From the NCBI GenBank assembly GCA_009782245.1, contig WRKK01000189.1, positions 1-5,858 on the forward strand: DNA of 5,858 bases, read 5' to 3'. Source of the DNA: Defluviitaleaceae bacterium (GTDB lineage Bacteria; Bacillota; Clostridia; Lachnospirales; WQUN01). The notes below the pieces were generated by a model. The model searched no databases. It was not told the origin of the DNA and was given only the letters and a program-made list of their open reading frames with translations. Shown piece by piece: positions 1 through 5,392 of the stretch. Both the position numbers and the translations under genes were made by a program. Positions within the stretch are counted from its first letter, which is position 1. The number at the start of each line of letters is the position of its first letter.

Positions 1-272
1 AGATACCAACAAACAAGAGCCTCCCAAACCGCACCGCCAGCGGAAACGTCCGATTGCCCACGCCCTGCCGAATTTGTGGAATAAAATATATCGTAAAGGC
101 AATCGCCCAACGATAAAATTTGGCGTTCGGTGGGCTTGCTGCCTGCCCGTCCGGCAGGCGGGGCGGTTTTTTTGATTTCAGATTGCCAAGTTTGCCAAAC
201 TGTTGAAAAACTTGCCATTGAAAAAAGGCTTTCTATTGACCGTTGGCGTAAATTTTCGATTATTGTTTGCAT
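1..272 (-). CDS. Third gene of the McrBC operon, unknown function, 3' part outside the window
   Basis: An open frame of 90 codons runs without a stop from ATG at 272 to the left window edge, so the protein is incomplete. A strong ribosome site GGAGGT (279-284) lies six bases before the ATG. The gene starts 33 bases after the mcrC stop on the same strand, so it is almost certainly the third gene of the same transcript. The visible residues are soluble in character: a start MQTIIENLRQ, a Trp-containing helix-like stretch (residues about 24-31), a GC-rich-encoded insert PAGRAG (about 39-44), and a segment GGAVWEALVCWY (79-90) that looks like a folded helix and could be a conserved family motif. 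I do not recognise the family. Its position suggests an accessory or regulatory component of the restriction system, which is inference. There is no sign of a frameshift in the visible part. Confidence 0.75.
   Translation of the reverse strand, partial: MQTIIENLRQRSIESLFSMASFSTVWQTWQSEIKKTAPPAGRAGSKPTERQILSLGDCLYDIFYSTNSAGRGQSDVSAGGAVWEALVCWY
139..161. repeat. GC-rich palindrome inside the third operon gene
   Basis: The arms GCCTGCC (141-147) and GGCAGGC (153-159) are perfect inverted copies around a five-base loop. A T·G pair and a C-G pair extend the stem to nine pairs. The segment is far richer in GC than its surroundings and is read in frame as Pro-Ala-Gly-Arg-Ala-Gly in the minus-strand gene. 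It looks like a small dispersed palindromic element that has landed in, or been tolerated by, the coding sequence. Only one copy is present in this window, so its repeat status is inference. Confidence 0.5.
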
Positions 273-305
273 GGTTGTACCTCCGTGAAATTTACTGCAA
301 TTATA

Positions 306-1334
306 TCACAAAATTTTGCTATTTGCAAAAATATCCAACAACTCCCGCTTGACAACGGCAAAATCCTCATTAAGATTCACAGTCCGCACAAAAATTGCAT
401 TACCCTCAATAAAATAATCCTGCCGCAACGGCGTGTCAACCTGCGGATACAGCAACATTCCGCTAACCGTTTGGCTTGGCGTTTCTGCCGCCGCATTTTT
501 TACATACGCAAAAATTTGATACAAATTCGCCGAGGTAATTTTGCGATTGTCGCTCAAATAGTGGCTTTGGAGCGTTTTGCTGTAAAATTTTGTGTCAACT
601 ATCAATTTTTTCGTGGCGGTGGAAATAATCGTATCTGCTAACATTTTCGGCAACATTTCGTGATTATCCGTCTGCCATTTTATCGGCTGTTGCGGAGAAA
701 CCGCACAATCTGGCAGATGTCTCTTGCAGAAAGCGAAAATAAATTTTTCAAATAGCCGTGGCAAAAATTTTTCCGCAAGTGTTGCGAAATTATTTTCGCC
801 AATATTTCGGTTGGCAATGGCATTTTCGCAAATTAGCCGACAGAAGTGCAAAATTGTGTCATAATGGGCGTTGTTGCGGTTGAGTGCAAGCGAATCCCAT
901 TTTATCGCATTTGTGCCGATTGCGGATATTTCGTTAAAATAAGCAAGCACCGTCCGCACATCTTTTTTGAGATTTGGCTGTATTGGCTGATTTGCGAGTT
1001 GCAAAAAAGTTGTTTTCAAAATTTGATTAAACAAAATATTATTGCTAAAATCGTCAAAAATGCAGATTGCACGGGCATTTTGCAGCGACAAACGGCGGAG
1101 CGAATTTGTAACATCAATTTTGCCCCTAATTGTTGCGGTTTCTTCGGTTTGCGGTATATAATTTTTCAAAAACCCCCGTTTTATCAGCGTTTGCGTGGCA
1201 CACAAAAGTAACGCCGCCAATAAATCGTGAACATTTTCGCAATTTTCACGGTCAAGCCGTGCGTATTCCTTGGATTTCAGCATATCATAGGCGTACAACA
1301 GCATATGATACACGTTTTTTATTGGGACACTCAT
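306..1334 (-). CDS. mcrC: McrC-type nuclease subunit of a McrBC/LlaJI-like restriction system
   Basis: This 342-residue protein is close to the roughly 350 residues usual for McrC. In McrBC systems the McrC subunit binds the McrB GTPase ring, stimulates GTP hydrolysis and supplies the DNA-cutting site. The start IKNVYHMLLYAYDML (residues 5-19) and RGKIDVTNSL (70-79) are typical of the N-terminal McrB-contact part. LFEKFI (194-199) precedes the nuclease fold. The catalytic PD-(D/E)xK set is visible: Asp234 in MLADTII, Asp247-x-Lys249 in LIVDTKFY, then the helix NLYQIFAYVKN with Gln273 and Tyr277. All expected residues are present, so it should be active. The start ATG overlaps the mcrB stop as ATGA (1331-1334). 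Only a weak GGAA precedes it, which points to translational coupling and a fixed subunit ratio. The family assignment is strong; the DNA target is unknown. Confidence 0.93.
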   Translation of the reverse strand: MSVPIKNVYHMLLYAYDMLKSKEYARLDRENCENVHDLLAALLLCATQTLIKRGFLKNYIPQTEETATIRGKIDVTNSLRRLSLQNARAICIFDDFSNNILFNQILKTTFLQLANQPIQPNLKKDVRTVLAYFNEISAIGTNAIKWDSLALNRNNAHYDTILHFCRLICENAIANRNIGENNFATLAEKFLPRLFEKFIFAFCKRHLPDCAVSPQQPIKWQTDNHEMLPKMLADTIISTATKKLIVDTKFYSKTLQSHYLSDNRKITSANLYQIFAYVKNAAAETPSQTVSGMLLYPQVDTPLRQDYFIEGNAIFVRTVNLNEDFAVVKRELLDIFANSKIL

Positions 1335-2875
1335 AAAATTTCCAACATTTCCAGCGTTTCAGCGAGTTTGTCGGGGTTGTCAAAAAAATATTCTTGTAGC
1401 AGTTCGGCAATTTCGTATTTTAGGATATTGGCAACATCTCGCTCGTTAAGAGGCTTGTCCGAGCAAAAGTAGCTGTGCCCAATTTTATGCCCGCTGTCGA
1501 GTTCGTCTGCGATTATTTTGTTTAACTTTTGCATTTTTTGGATAATGTCGGCGGCACGTGGGAAATTTTCGCTAAAATGGCGGATAAATTTGGGGTTGTC
1601 AAAAGCGGGCTCGATTGTGATAAAGCTGAAACGGCGGCGTAAAGCATAATCGAGCATTGCCAAACTGCGATCGGCGGTGTTCATCATTCCAATTATATGT
1701 ACATTTTTCGGCACGAAAAATTTTTCGCTTTTTTTAGCAGAGTAAGTTAGCGGCATTGCGAACTCTTCGCCCCGCTTGTCGTGTTCCAGCAGAAACATCA
1801 GTTCTCCCATTATTTTTGAGAGGTTGCCACGGTTGATTTCGTCAATGATAAAAAAATATGGGTTGGCTGGGTCGAGTTTAGCTTTATCGCAAAACTGGCG
1901 AAAAACCCCATGTTTAAGGGAAAAATTGCCGTTTTCGGTTGGGCGAAACCCCTCGATAAAATCCTCGTAAGAGTAACTTTGGTGGAATTGCACCATTTCT
2001 AGCTTGCTGTCGTCTTTTGTACCGATAACCGAAAATGCAAGCCTCTTGGCGATAAAACTTTTGCCAACGCCTGGCGCTCCCTGCAAAATTATGTTTTTCT
2101 TGCGATTTAGCAAAGAGGTTATGTCGGTGTATTTTTCGCGGCTAATATAGATTTCCGATAGGAAGTTTTCGGCGGTGTATGGCGGTTTTGTGGGGTTGGG
2201 CGGCGGTGGTGTGGTTTTTTCGCTTGTTGGTTGGGTTTCTCGTTCTTGTAGGAATTGTTGGTATTTTACTAATCCAGCAGAAAACGCTTGATTGCTATAT
2301 TTTTTATTTACAGCGTCAAAATCTTTTGAACGTCTGATTTTTTCCTGCAATCTTTCAAAATTTTGTGCATTTGTGTACCAAAAAAGATTATGATAGGGTA
2401 AAGTAATGTCTGTCAATTCTTCGCAAGCATTTTTTAATGCACGAGTATAGCTAGAAATAGCAACTGGCGAATATTTTTCTCCTCTAGGACTTGGCTGTAA
2501 TTTGAACCATTCCACAAATTCCTGTTCTAAATTTTGCTCTGTTGATATTGTTGGGTTTTCGTTCGTTTGTTTGGTTTCTCGTTCTTCTAGAAATTGCCGA
2601 TACTTTCGCAACCCTGTGGAAAAAGCCCCATTGCGATTTTTTTCGTCTATTTTAGGAAAAAATATAGATTTTCGGATTTTTTCGCAAAGTTGTATAAAAT
2701 CCTGTAAATTTGTCTGCAAAAACAAGTTTGGCTGCGGCAAATTTAGGTCTAATAACTCTTTGCTGTTGGTTTTTAAGCAGTATCGTTGGGTGTTAATGGT
2801 ATTTTCTGAATACGGCTCTCCGTTGAATTTTGTTTGGTTTCTGTACCAGTTTATAAATTCCTGTTCTAAGTTCAT
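1331..2875 (-). CDS. mcrB: McrB-type AAA+ GTPase with a duplicated N-terminal domain
   Basis: This 514-residue protein is the motor and recognition subunit of a modification-dependent or LlaJI-like restriction system: rings of McrB translocate on DNA using GTP, and McrC cuts. The Walker A motif GAPGVGKS (266-273), Walker B FFIIDEINRG with Asp345-Glu346, the McrB signature MNTADRS (398-404), the arginine-rich ALRRRF (411-416) and IGHSYF (465-470) are all intact. The N-terminal 220 residues are two tandem copies (2-107 and 115-220) of one domain, followed by a proline-rich linker (about 223-232). That domain resembles the short helical N-domains with a YSxxTI-type motif found on some restriction proteins. 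The start at 2875 is chosen because GGAGGTG (2880-2886) lies just before it and the promoter lies at 2909-2937. A longer frame opening at 2959 would read through that promoter. The protein is longer than E. coli McrB (459 residues), mainly through the duplication. Confidence 0.93.
   Translation of the reverse strand: MNLEQEFINWYRNQTKFNGEPYSENTINTQRYCLKTNSKELLDLNLPQPNLFLQTNLQDFIQLCEKIRKSIFFPKIDEKNRNGAFSTGLRKYRQFLEERETKQTNENPTISTEQNLEQEFVEWFKLQPSPRGEKYSPVAISSYTRALKNACEELTDITLPYHNLFWYTNAQNFERLQEKIRRSKDFDAVNKKYSNQAFSAGLVKYQQFLQERETQPTSEKTTPPPPNPTKPPYTAENFLSEIYISREKYTDITSLLNRKKNIILQGAPGVGKSFIAKRLAFSVIGTKDDSKLEMVQFHQSYSYEDFIEGFRPTENGNFSLKHGVFRQFCDKAKLDPANPYFFIIDEINRGNLSKIMGELMFLLEHDKRGEEFAMPLTYSAKKSEKFFVPKNVHIIGMMNTADRSLAMLDYALRRRFSFITIEPAFDNPKFIRHFSENFPRAADIIQKMQKLNKIIADELDSGHKIGHSYFCSDKPLNERDVANILKYEIAELLQEYFFDNPDKLAETLEMLEIL
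2219..2872 (-). repeat. Tandem duplication of the McrB N-terminal domain coding segment
   Basis: Residues 2-106 (2558-2872) and 115-219 (2219-2533) of mcrB align without a single gap at an offset of 113 codons (339 bases). About 52 of 106 positions are identical by hand count. Shared landmarks are NLEQEF at both starts, YS, LP..NLF, EKIR-S, AFS-GL and KY-QFL-ERET. At DNA level the pieces AAATTCCTGTTCTAA and TTTCTCGTTCTT recur. The copies have clearly diverged but kept exact spacing, as expected if both still fold and work. Confidence 0.9.
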
Positions 2876-2879
2876 GTTG

Positions 2880-2886
2880 CACCTCC
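2880..2886 (-). promoter_or_regulatory. Ribosome binding site that fixes the mcrB start
   Basis: GGAGGTG on the minus strand lies four bases before the ATG at 2875. This strong site decides between that ATG and the upstream in-frame ATG at 2959, which has no comparable site and sits upstream of the promoter. Confidence 0.88.
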
Positions 2887-2908
2887 ATTTTTTTTGGGAT
2901 TTATACTG

Positions 2909-2937
2909 ATTATACCACACAATCCAAAAACAAACAA
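2909..2937 (-). promoter_or_regulatory. SigA-type promoter of the mcrB-mcrC operon
   Basis: The minus strand reads TTGTTT (2932-2937) as the -35, a 17-base spacer, and a perfect TATAAT (2909-2914) as the -10. The -10 is preceded by TGG, an extended -10. Transcription should begin near 2902 and give a leader of about 27 bases carrying the ribosome site. No terminator is seen before the left edge, so all three restriction genes probably share this promoter. Confidence 0.82.
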
Positions 2938-2983
2938 AAATATCCCCCCATATCAACACAGAAAAAAATTTTTTTATTTTTTA

Positions 2984-3012
2984 TTGACAAAAATTTTTTA
3001 TTATGCTACCAT
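2984..3012 (+). promoter_or_regulatory. SigA-type promoter of the FliD-like gene
   Basis: A perfect TTGACA (2984-2989) is followed after 17 bases by TACCAT (3007-3012), which matches the -10 consensus at four of six positions and has an upstream TGC (extended -10). Long A and T tracts (2962-2982) lie just upstream and could act as an UP element. The pattern is vegetative SigA-like, not the TAAA/GCCGATAA pattern of the SigD flagellar sigma factor. This argues against simple membership in the late flagellar regulon. Confidence 0.75.
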
Positions 3013-3050
3013 TAAAAAAGTATCAAACTTAATATTGTGAGGTGAAAGTA

Positions 3051-4370
3051 ATGTTGAACAACGTAGGCAGTATAAATAGTTTTAGTCCAATGAACAGCTT
3101 TAGCATACGGAACGTGGGTGCAAACTCTGCACTATCTAACATGATGCAAAACTCAATGTTTCCGCAGGCTAACCTGTTTAATATGCTTAATTTTGGCAGA
3201 AATATGGCAACTTCGCCGTTCAATTTTAGAACTTCCCTTTTTGGGGTAAGAAGTAACGCCGAACTGCTGCTGTCCACATTAAACGATATGCGCGGAGTGG
3301 GCCGCAACGCACAAACGCCCTTTGGCAGAATACGCCCAGTACCCGAAGACACAAATATATTGCAGATTACCAACGTTGACACAAACAGATTACGCAACTC
3401 TAACGTAAACAGCTTATCGGTTAATGTAATGCAGGTTGCACAAGCACAGCAAAACCAAGGCGCGGCACTAACCGCAAATTCGCTGGCAACTTCGGCGGGC
3501 TTTACTGCTGGTGCTAACCAAATTTCTATAAATGTTGGCAACAGCCGCTTCGATTTCAACTTCAACGTATCGGCAACAGATACCGTGCGGCAGGTGCAGG
3601 ATAGAATAGCCGCCGCAGTAAACAACCGCAACATAGGAGTTAGGGCAGCCATTACAACAGAGGGCTCTGGTGCGGGGCAAACAAGCACACTAACATTCCA
3701 ATCGGCACAAACAGGCGTAAATGTGCAAGGGCAGCCCAATTTTACGGTATCGGGCACAAATAACTCGGCTAGTTTGCTGGGGGTTGACACAATTACCCGC
3801 CAAGCCCAAAACGCCGAATTTAGGGTTAATCGCAACGGCTTTACTGGCTCGCTACAAACGTCCCGCACTAACGATGTAAATTTGGGCTTTGGAATATCCG
3901 CAACCCTTAGGGAGGCGGGCTTAACACAAATTGCTCTTGAACGGGACGAAACCCGCCAAATGGACTCTTTCCGAGATATGGTAAGTGCCATAAATGGTAT
4001 GCTGGAATCTATGGGCGGCGCGCCAGGCGGTAGGCTACATCGTGGATTAATAAACACTTTGCGTTCGTCGTCGGTATCGTTGAACCGCATCGGAATAAGC
4101 GTTGACAGGGGCGGCTTTTTAACCATCAACGAACGCCGCTTTAACGCCGCCGCCGAAAGCGGTGCGCTGGAAAGTTTCGCAATGCGCGACAGAGTAGGCT
4201 CGCCGTTCGGTTTCATAAACAGGCTAACCCGCTCGGCAAACGACATAAGAAGAAACCCTGGCGGTTTTGTAAACTTAAACCAAAACTGGTGGTTTACGCA
4301 AAATCAAATGTTTGCAACGCAAATGAACCAAGCCATGAACACGGGTCTTTTGTTCCAAACAATGATGTAG
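3051..4370 (+). CDS. FliD/HAP2-like flagellar cap-related protein without lysine, cysteine or tyrosine
   Basis: The protein has 439 residues from the ATG at 3051, which is placed by GAGGTG at 3039-3044. An in-frame GTG at 3042 lies inside that ribosome site and is not used here. FliD caps the flagellar filament and folds flagellin at its tip. Residues about 103-200 carry a FliD-like core: NILQITNVDTN, then SLSVNVMQVAQAQQ (121-134), then ISINVGN and a TVRQVQDRIAAAVNN helix with NIGVRAAIT. Residues about 305-375 match the C-terminal part: FRDMVSAINGML, a hydrophobic helix, LNRIGISVDRGGFLTINERRF. The usual FliD N-terminal segment (GLxSGLDxxxIVxxLM) and the long terminal coiled coils are absent. 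They are replaced by an Asn/Met/Phe-rich 65-residue head and a tail ending GLLFQTMM. It is probably a FliD-like paralogue or surface protein, not the cap itself. The composition (36 Arg, 0 Lys) is very odd. Confidence 0.72.
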   Translation: MLNNVGSINSFSPMNSFSIRNVGANSALSNMMQNSMFPQANLFNMLNFGRNMATSPFNFRTSLFGVRSNAELLLSTLNDMRGVGRNAQTPFGRIRPVPEDTNILQITNVDTNRLRNSNVNSLSVNVMQVAQAQQNQGAALTANSLATSAGFTAGANQISINVGNSRFDFNFNVSATDTVRQVQDRIAAAVNNRNIGVRAAITTEGSGAGQTSTLTFQSAQTGVNVQGQPNFTVSGTNNSASLLGVDTITRQAQNAEFRVNRNGFTGSLQTSRTNDVNLGFGISATLREAGLTQIALERDETRQMDSFRDMVSAINGMLESMGGAPGGRLHRGLINTLRSSSVSLNRIGISVDRGGFLTINERRFNAAAESGALESFAMRDRVGSPFGFINRLTRSANDIRRNPGGFVNLNQNWWFTQNQMFATQMNQAMNTGLLFQTMM

Positions 4371-4381
4371 CGGGTGTACAT

Positions 4382-4492
4382 ATGAAAATAAACGCAGAAT
4401 ACAGTTTTTGTAGGGTTTGCGAATGGGCGAATCCTACAAAAACTATGAAAATTGCAGAAGATTGTGGCAGAAATTGTAACGGTAAATTGTAA
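4382..4492 (+). CDS. Possible 36-residue protein with two cysteine pairs (doubtful)
   Basis: A 36-codon frame starts at ATG 4382, 11 bases after the FliD-like stop. It has a weak GGGTG (4372-4376) five bases upstream, and its TAA overlaps the next gene's ATG as TAATG. The peptide has a Cys10-x2-Cys13 pair and a Cys28-x3-Cys32 pair, which could bind a metal ion like a minimal zinc ribbon. For it: tight spacing, and a following gene that has no ribosome site of its own and could depend on translation through this frame. Against it: more than a third of the frame lies in a strong hairpin (4403-4444), and peptides of the ANPTKT kind appear on both strands of that hairpin. The frame may therefore be an accident of a palindromic element. 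No family is recognised. Confidence 0.35.
   Translation: MKINAEYSFCRVCEWANPTKTMKIAEDCGRNCNGKL
4403..4444. repeat. 18-bp stem palindrome, possible REP/MITE-like element
   Basis: Bases 4403-4420 pair with 4427-4444 around a six-base loop GAATGG. Sixteen pairs are Watson-Crick and two are G·U. The outer 12 pairs (AGTTTTTGTAGG with CCTACAAAAACT) are perfect. No T-run follows on either strand, so this is not an ordinary intrinsic terminator. It sits between the FliD-like gene and the methyltransferase gene, where it could stall transcription, set a processing site or protect the upstream mRNA from 3' decay. The two G·U pairs keep the RNA hairpin on the plus strand while breaking perfect DNA symmetry. 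Confidence 0.8.
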
Positions 4493-5079
4493 TGTTTGAA
4501 ACGGTAATAAACGGCGTACAGCTATTTTTTGAGACGGAAAAATCCGTGTTTTCGCCAAACAAGGTTGACAAAGGCACTAGTTTAATGCTATCTAGCCTGA
4601 ATTTATCGCACATATCGCAGGACGACACTTTGCTGGATTTAGGCTGTGGTTATGGTGCGGTTGGCATTTATTTTGCAAAACATTTACCCCCGCAAAACGT
4701 ACTAATGAGCGATATAGACGAAACCAGCCTTAATTTAGCCCGCAAAAACGCCATAATCAACAATGTCCCCGACATAAAAATAGTTAAAAGCGACGGTTTT
4801 TCCAATATTAACGATACAAATTTTTCGCTAATACTGTGTAACCCGCCGTACCATGCGGATTTTTCGGTTGCAAAACACTTTATAGAAAAGGGGTTTAACA
4901 GATTGCAAATAGGCGGCAAAATGCTAATGGTTACAAAACGCAAAACTTGGTACAAAAACAAATTTACCGCAATATTTGGCGGGGTTGGCGTAACCGAAAC
5001 AGACGGCTATTGCGTATTTTGTGCCGCAAAACGAAATATGCACTATGCAAACGCAAAAAAATCCAGGCAAAAACTCTAA
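4492..5079 (+). CDS. RsmC/YbxB-type class I SAM-dependent methyltransferase (likely rRNA guanine-N2)
   Basis: The protein has 195 residues, the usual length of the single-domain Bacillota relatives of E. coli RsmC (such as YbxB). RsmC itself makes m2G1207 in 16S rRNA. The family-typical segment VFSPNKVDKGTSLML (19-33) is followed by the SAM-binding motif LLDLGCGYGAVG (47-58), the acidic ribose-binding loop DIDETSLNLARKNA (74-87) and the catalytic NPPY (117-120). NPPY is used by enzymes that methylate exocyclic amino groups of adenine or guanine. All key residues are present and the C-terminus is Lys/Arg-rich, as suits an RNA-binding enzyme. The exact target is inferred from the family. No ribosome site is visible. 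The ATG overlaps the stop of the preceding short frame (TAATG), so translation may be coupled. Transcription probably comes from the promoter at 2984. The NPPY motif also occurs in DNA methyltransferases, but the overall pattern favours RNA and not a partner of McrBC. Confidence 0.87.
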   Translation: MFETVINGVQLFFETEKSVFSPNKVDKGTSLMLSSLNLSHISQDDTLLDLGCGYGAVGIYFAKHLPPQNVLMSDIDETSLNLARKNAIINNVPDIKIVKSDGFSNINDTNFSLILCNPPYHADFSVAKHFIEKGFNRLQIGGKMLMVTKRKTWYKNKFTAIFGGVGVTETDGYCVFCAAKRNMHYANAKKSRQKL

Positions 5080-5098
5080 AAAAAATTTTTTTGTAGGC

Positions 5099-5127
5099 TT
5101 GACAAATAAATTTACTTGTGATATTAT
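5099..5127 (+). promoter_or_regulatory. Promoter of the tRNA-Ser gene
   Basis: A perfect TTGACA (5099-5104), a 17-base spacer and TATTAT (5122-5127) with a TGA extension form a strong SigA-type promoter that ends ten bases before the mature tRNA. An overlapping TATAAT at 5125-5130 has a 20-base spacer and is less likely. The A8T7 tract at 5078-5092 lies directly upstream and may stimulate it. Confidence 0.82.
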
Positions 5128-5136
5128 AATCATATT

Positions 5137-5225
5137 GGAGAAGTACCCAAGTAGGCCGAAGGGGCTCCCCTGCTAAGGGAGTAGGGCGCTAACGTGTCGC
5201 GGGGGTTCGAATCCCCCCTTCTCCG
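5137..5225 (+). tRNA. tRNA-Ser (anticodon GCU)
   Basis: The 89-base gene folds into a class II tRNA. The acceptor is GGAGAAG (5137-5143) with CTTCTCC (5218-5224) and discriminator G5225, the base expected for serine tRNAs. The D arm has a CCC/GGG stem. The anticodon stem CTCCC/GGGAG holds loop CTGCTAA with anticodon GCT (5172-5174), which reads AGC and AGU. A long variable arm (about 5182-5200) with a five-pair stem is the other serine hallmark. The T arm is GGGGG-TTCGAAT-CCCCC. CCA is not encoded: TTG follows. The tails must therefore be added by CCA-adding enzyme. It has its own promoter and terminator and appears to be a single-gene unit. Confidence 0.97.
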
Positions 5226-5279
5226 TTGGTGGTTGGATTGTAAAATTTGTAAAATGTTCTCAAAATTTCTGTTTGATTT

Positions 5280-5307
5280 AATGCCCTTTATTTGGGGCAT
5301 TTTTTTT
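5280..5307 (+). terminator. Intrinsic terminator of the tRNA-Ser unit
   Basis: AATGCCC (5280-5286) pairs with GGGCATT (5295-5301) around a short T-rich loop, with an optional T·G pair at the loop base. A run of eight T (5300-5307) overlaps the stem's outer end and follows it. It ends the transcript about 55 bases after the mature tRNA. The stretch 5226-5279 between them shows nothing else. Confidence 0.88.
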
Positions 5308-5339
5308 GTTGCAAAATAAATGCTGATATGATACAATAC

Positions 5340-5368
5340 AAAAAAGGGCGAATATTAGCTATCCGCCC
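5340..5368 (-). terminator. Intrinsic terminator of the minus-strand membrane-protein gene
   Basis: On the minus strand, GGGCG (5364-5368) pairs with CGCCC (5346-5350). After one mismatch, three more pairs form around a five-base loop. A run of six T (A run 5340-5345 on the plus strand) follows. It lies 24 bases after the stop of the membrane-protein gene and converges with the tRNA terminator. Confidence 0.78.
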
Positions 5369-5392
5369 AAGGGGGTTTGTGTCAACTATAAA

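Noticed and set aside
141..171. GC palindrome followed by seven T as a plus-strand terminator
   Set aside because: The T-run is separated from the stem by GGGGCGG, no plus-strand gene lies upstream, and the site is inside an open minus-strand frame.
267..641. Plus-strand open frames inside the mcrC and mcrB region
   Set aside because: They have no ribosome sites or family features and lie over strongly supported minus-strand genes.
2876..2959. N-terminal extension of McrB by 28 residues from ATG 2959
   Set aside because: The extension would be read through the promoter and leader of the gene, and the strong ribosome site points to the ATG at 2875.
3029..4246. A 405-codon open frame antisense to the FliD-like gene
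   Set aside because: It has no ribosome site, its translation is a Ser/Pro/Leu/Cys-rich mixture without domain character, and the opposite strand has a supported promoter, ribosome site and recognisable family pattern. It is a shadow frame.
4492..5079. The methyltransferase as the protective DNA methylase of the restriction operon
   Set aside because: It is on the opposite strand under another promoter, and its VFSPNKVDKGT plus NPPY pattern fits the rRNA RsmC/YbxB family; McrBC systems that cut modified DNA need no partner methylase.
5137..5225. tRNA-Ser as an integration site for a mobile island carrying McrBC
   Set aside because: No second copy of the tRNA 3' end, no integrase and no other mobile-element gene are visible in the window.
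5130..5336. A 68-codon frame antisense to the tRNA gene (RRRGDSNPRD-type peptide)
   Set aside because: This peptide type is the well-known false translation of the complement of a tRNA gene.
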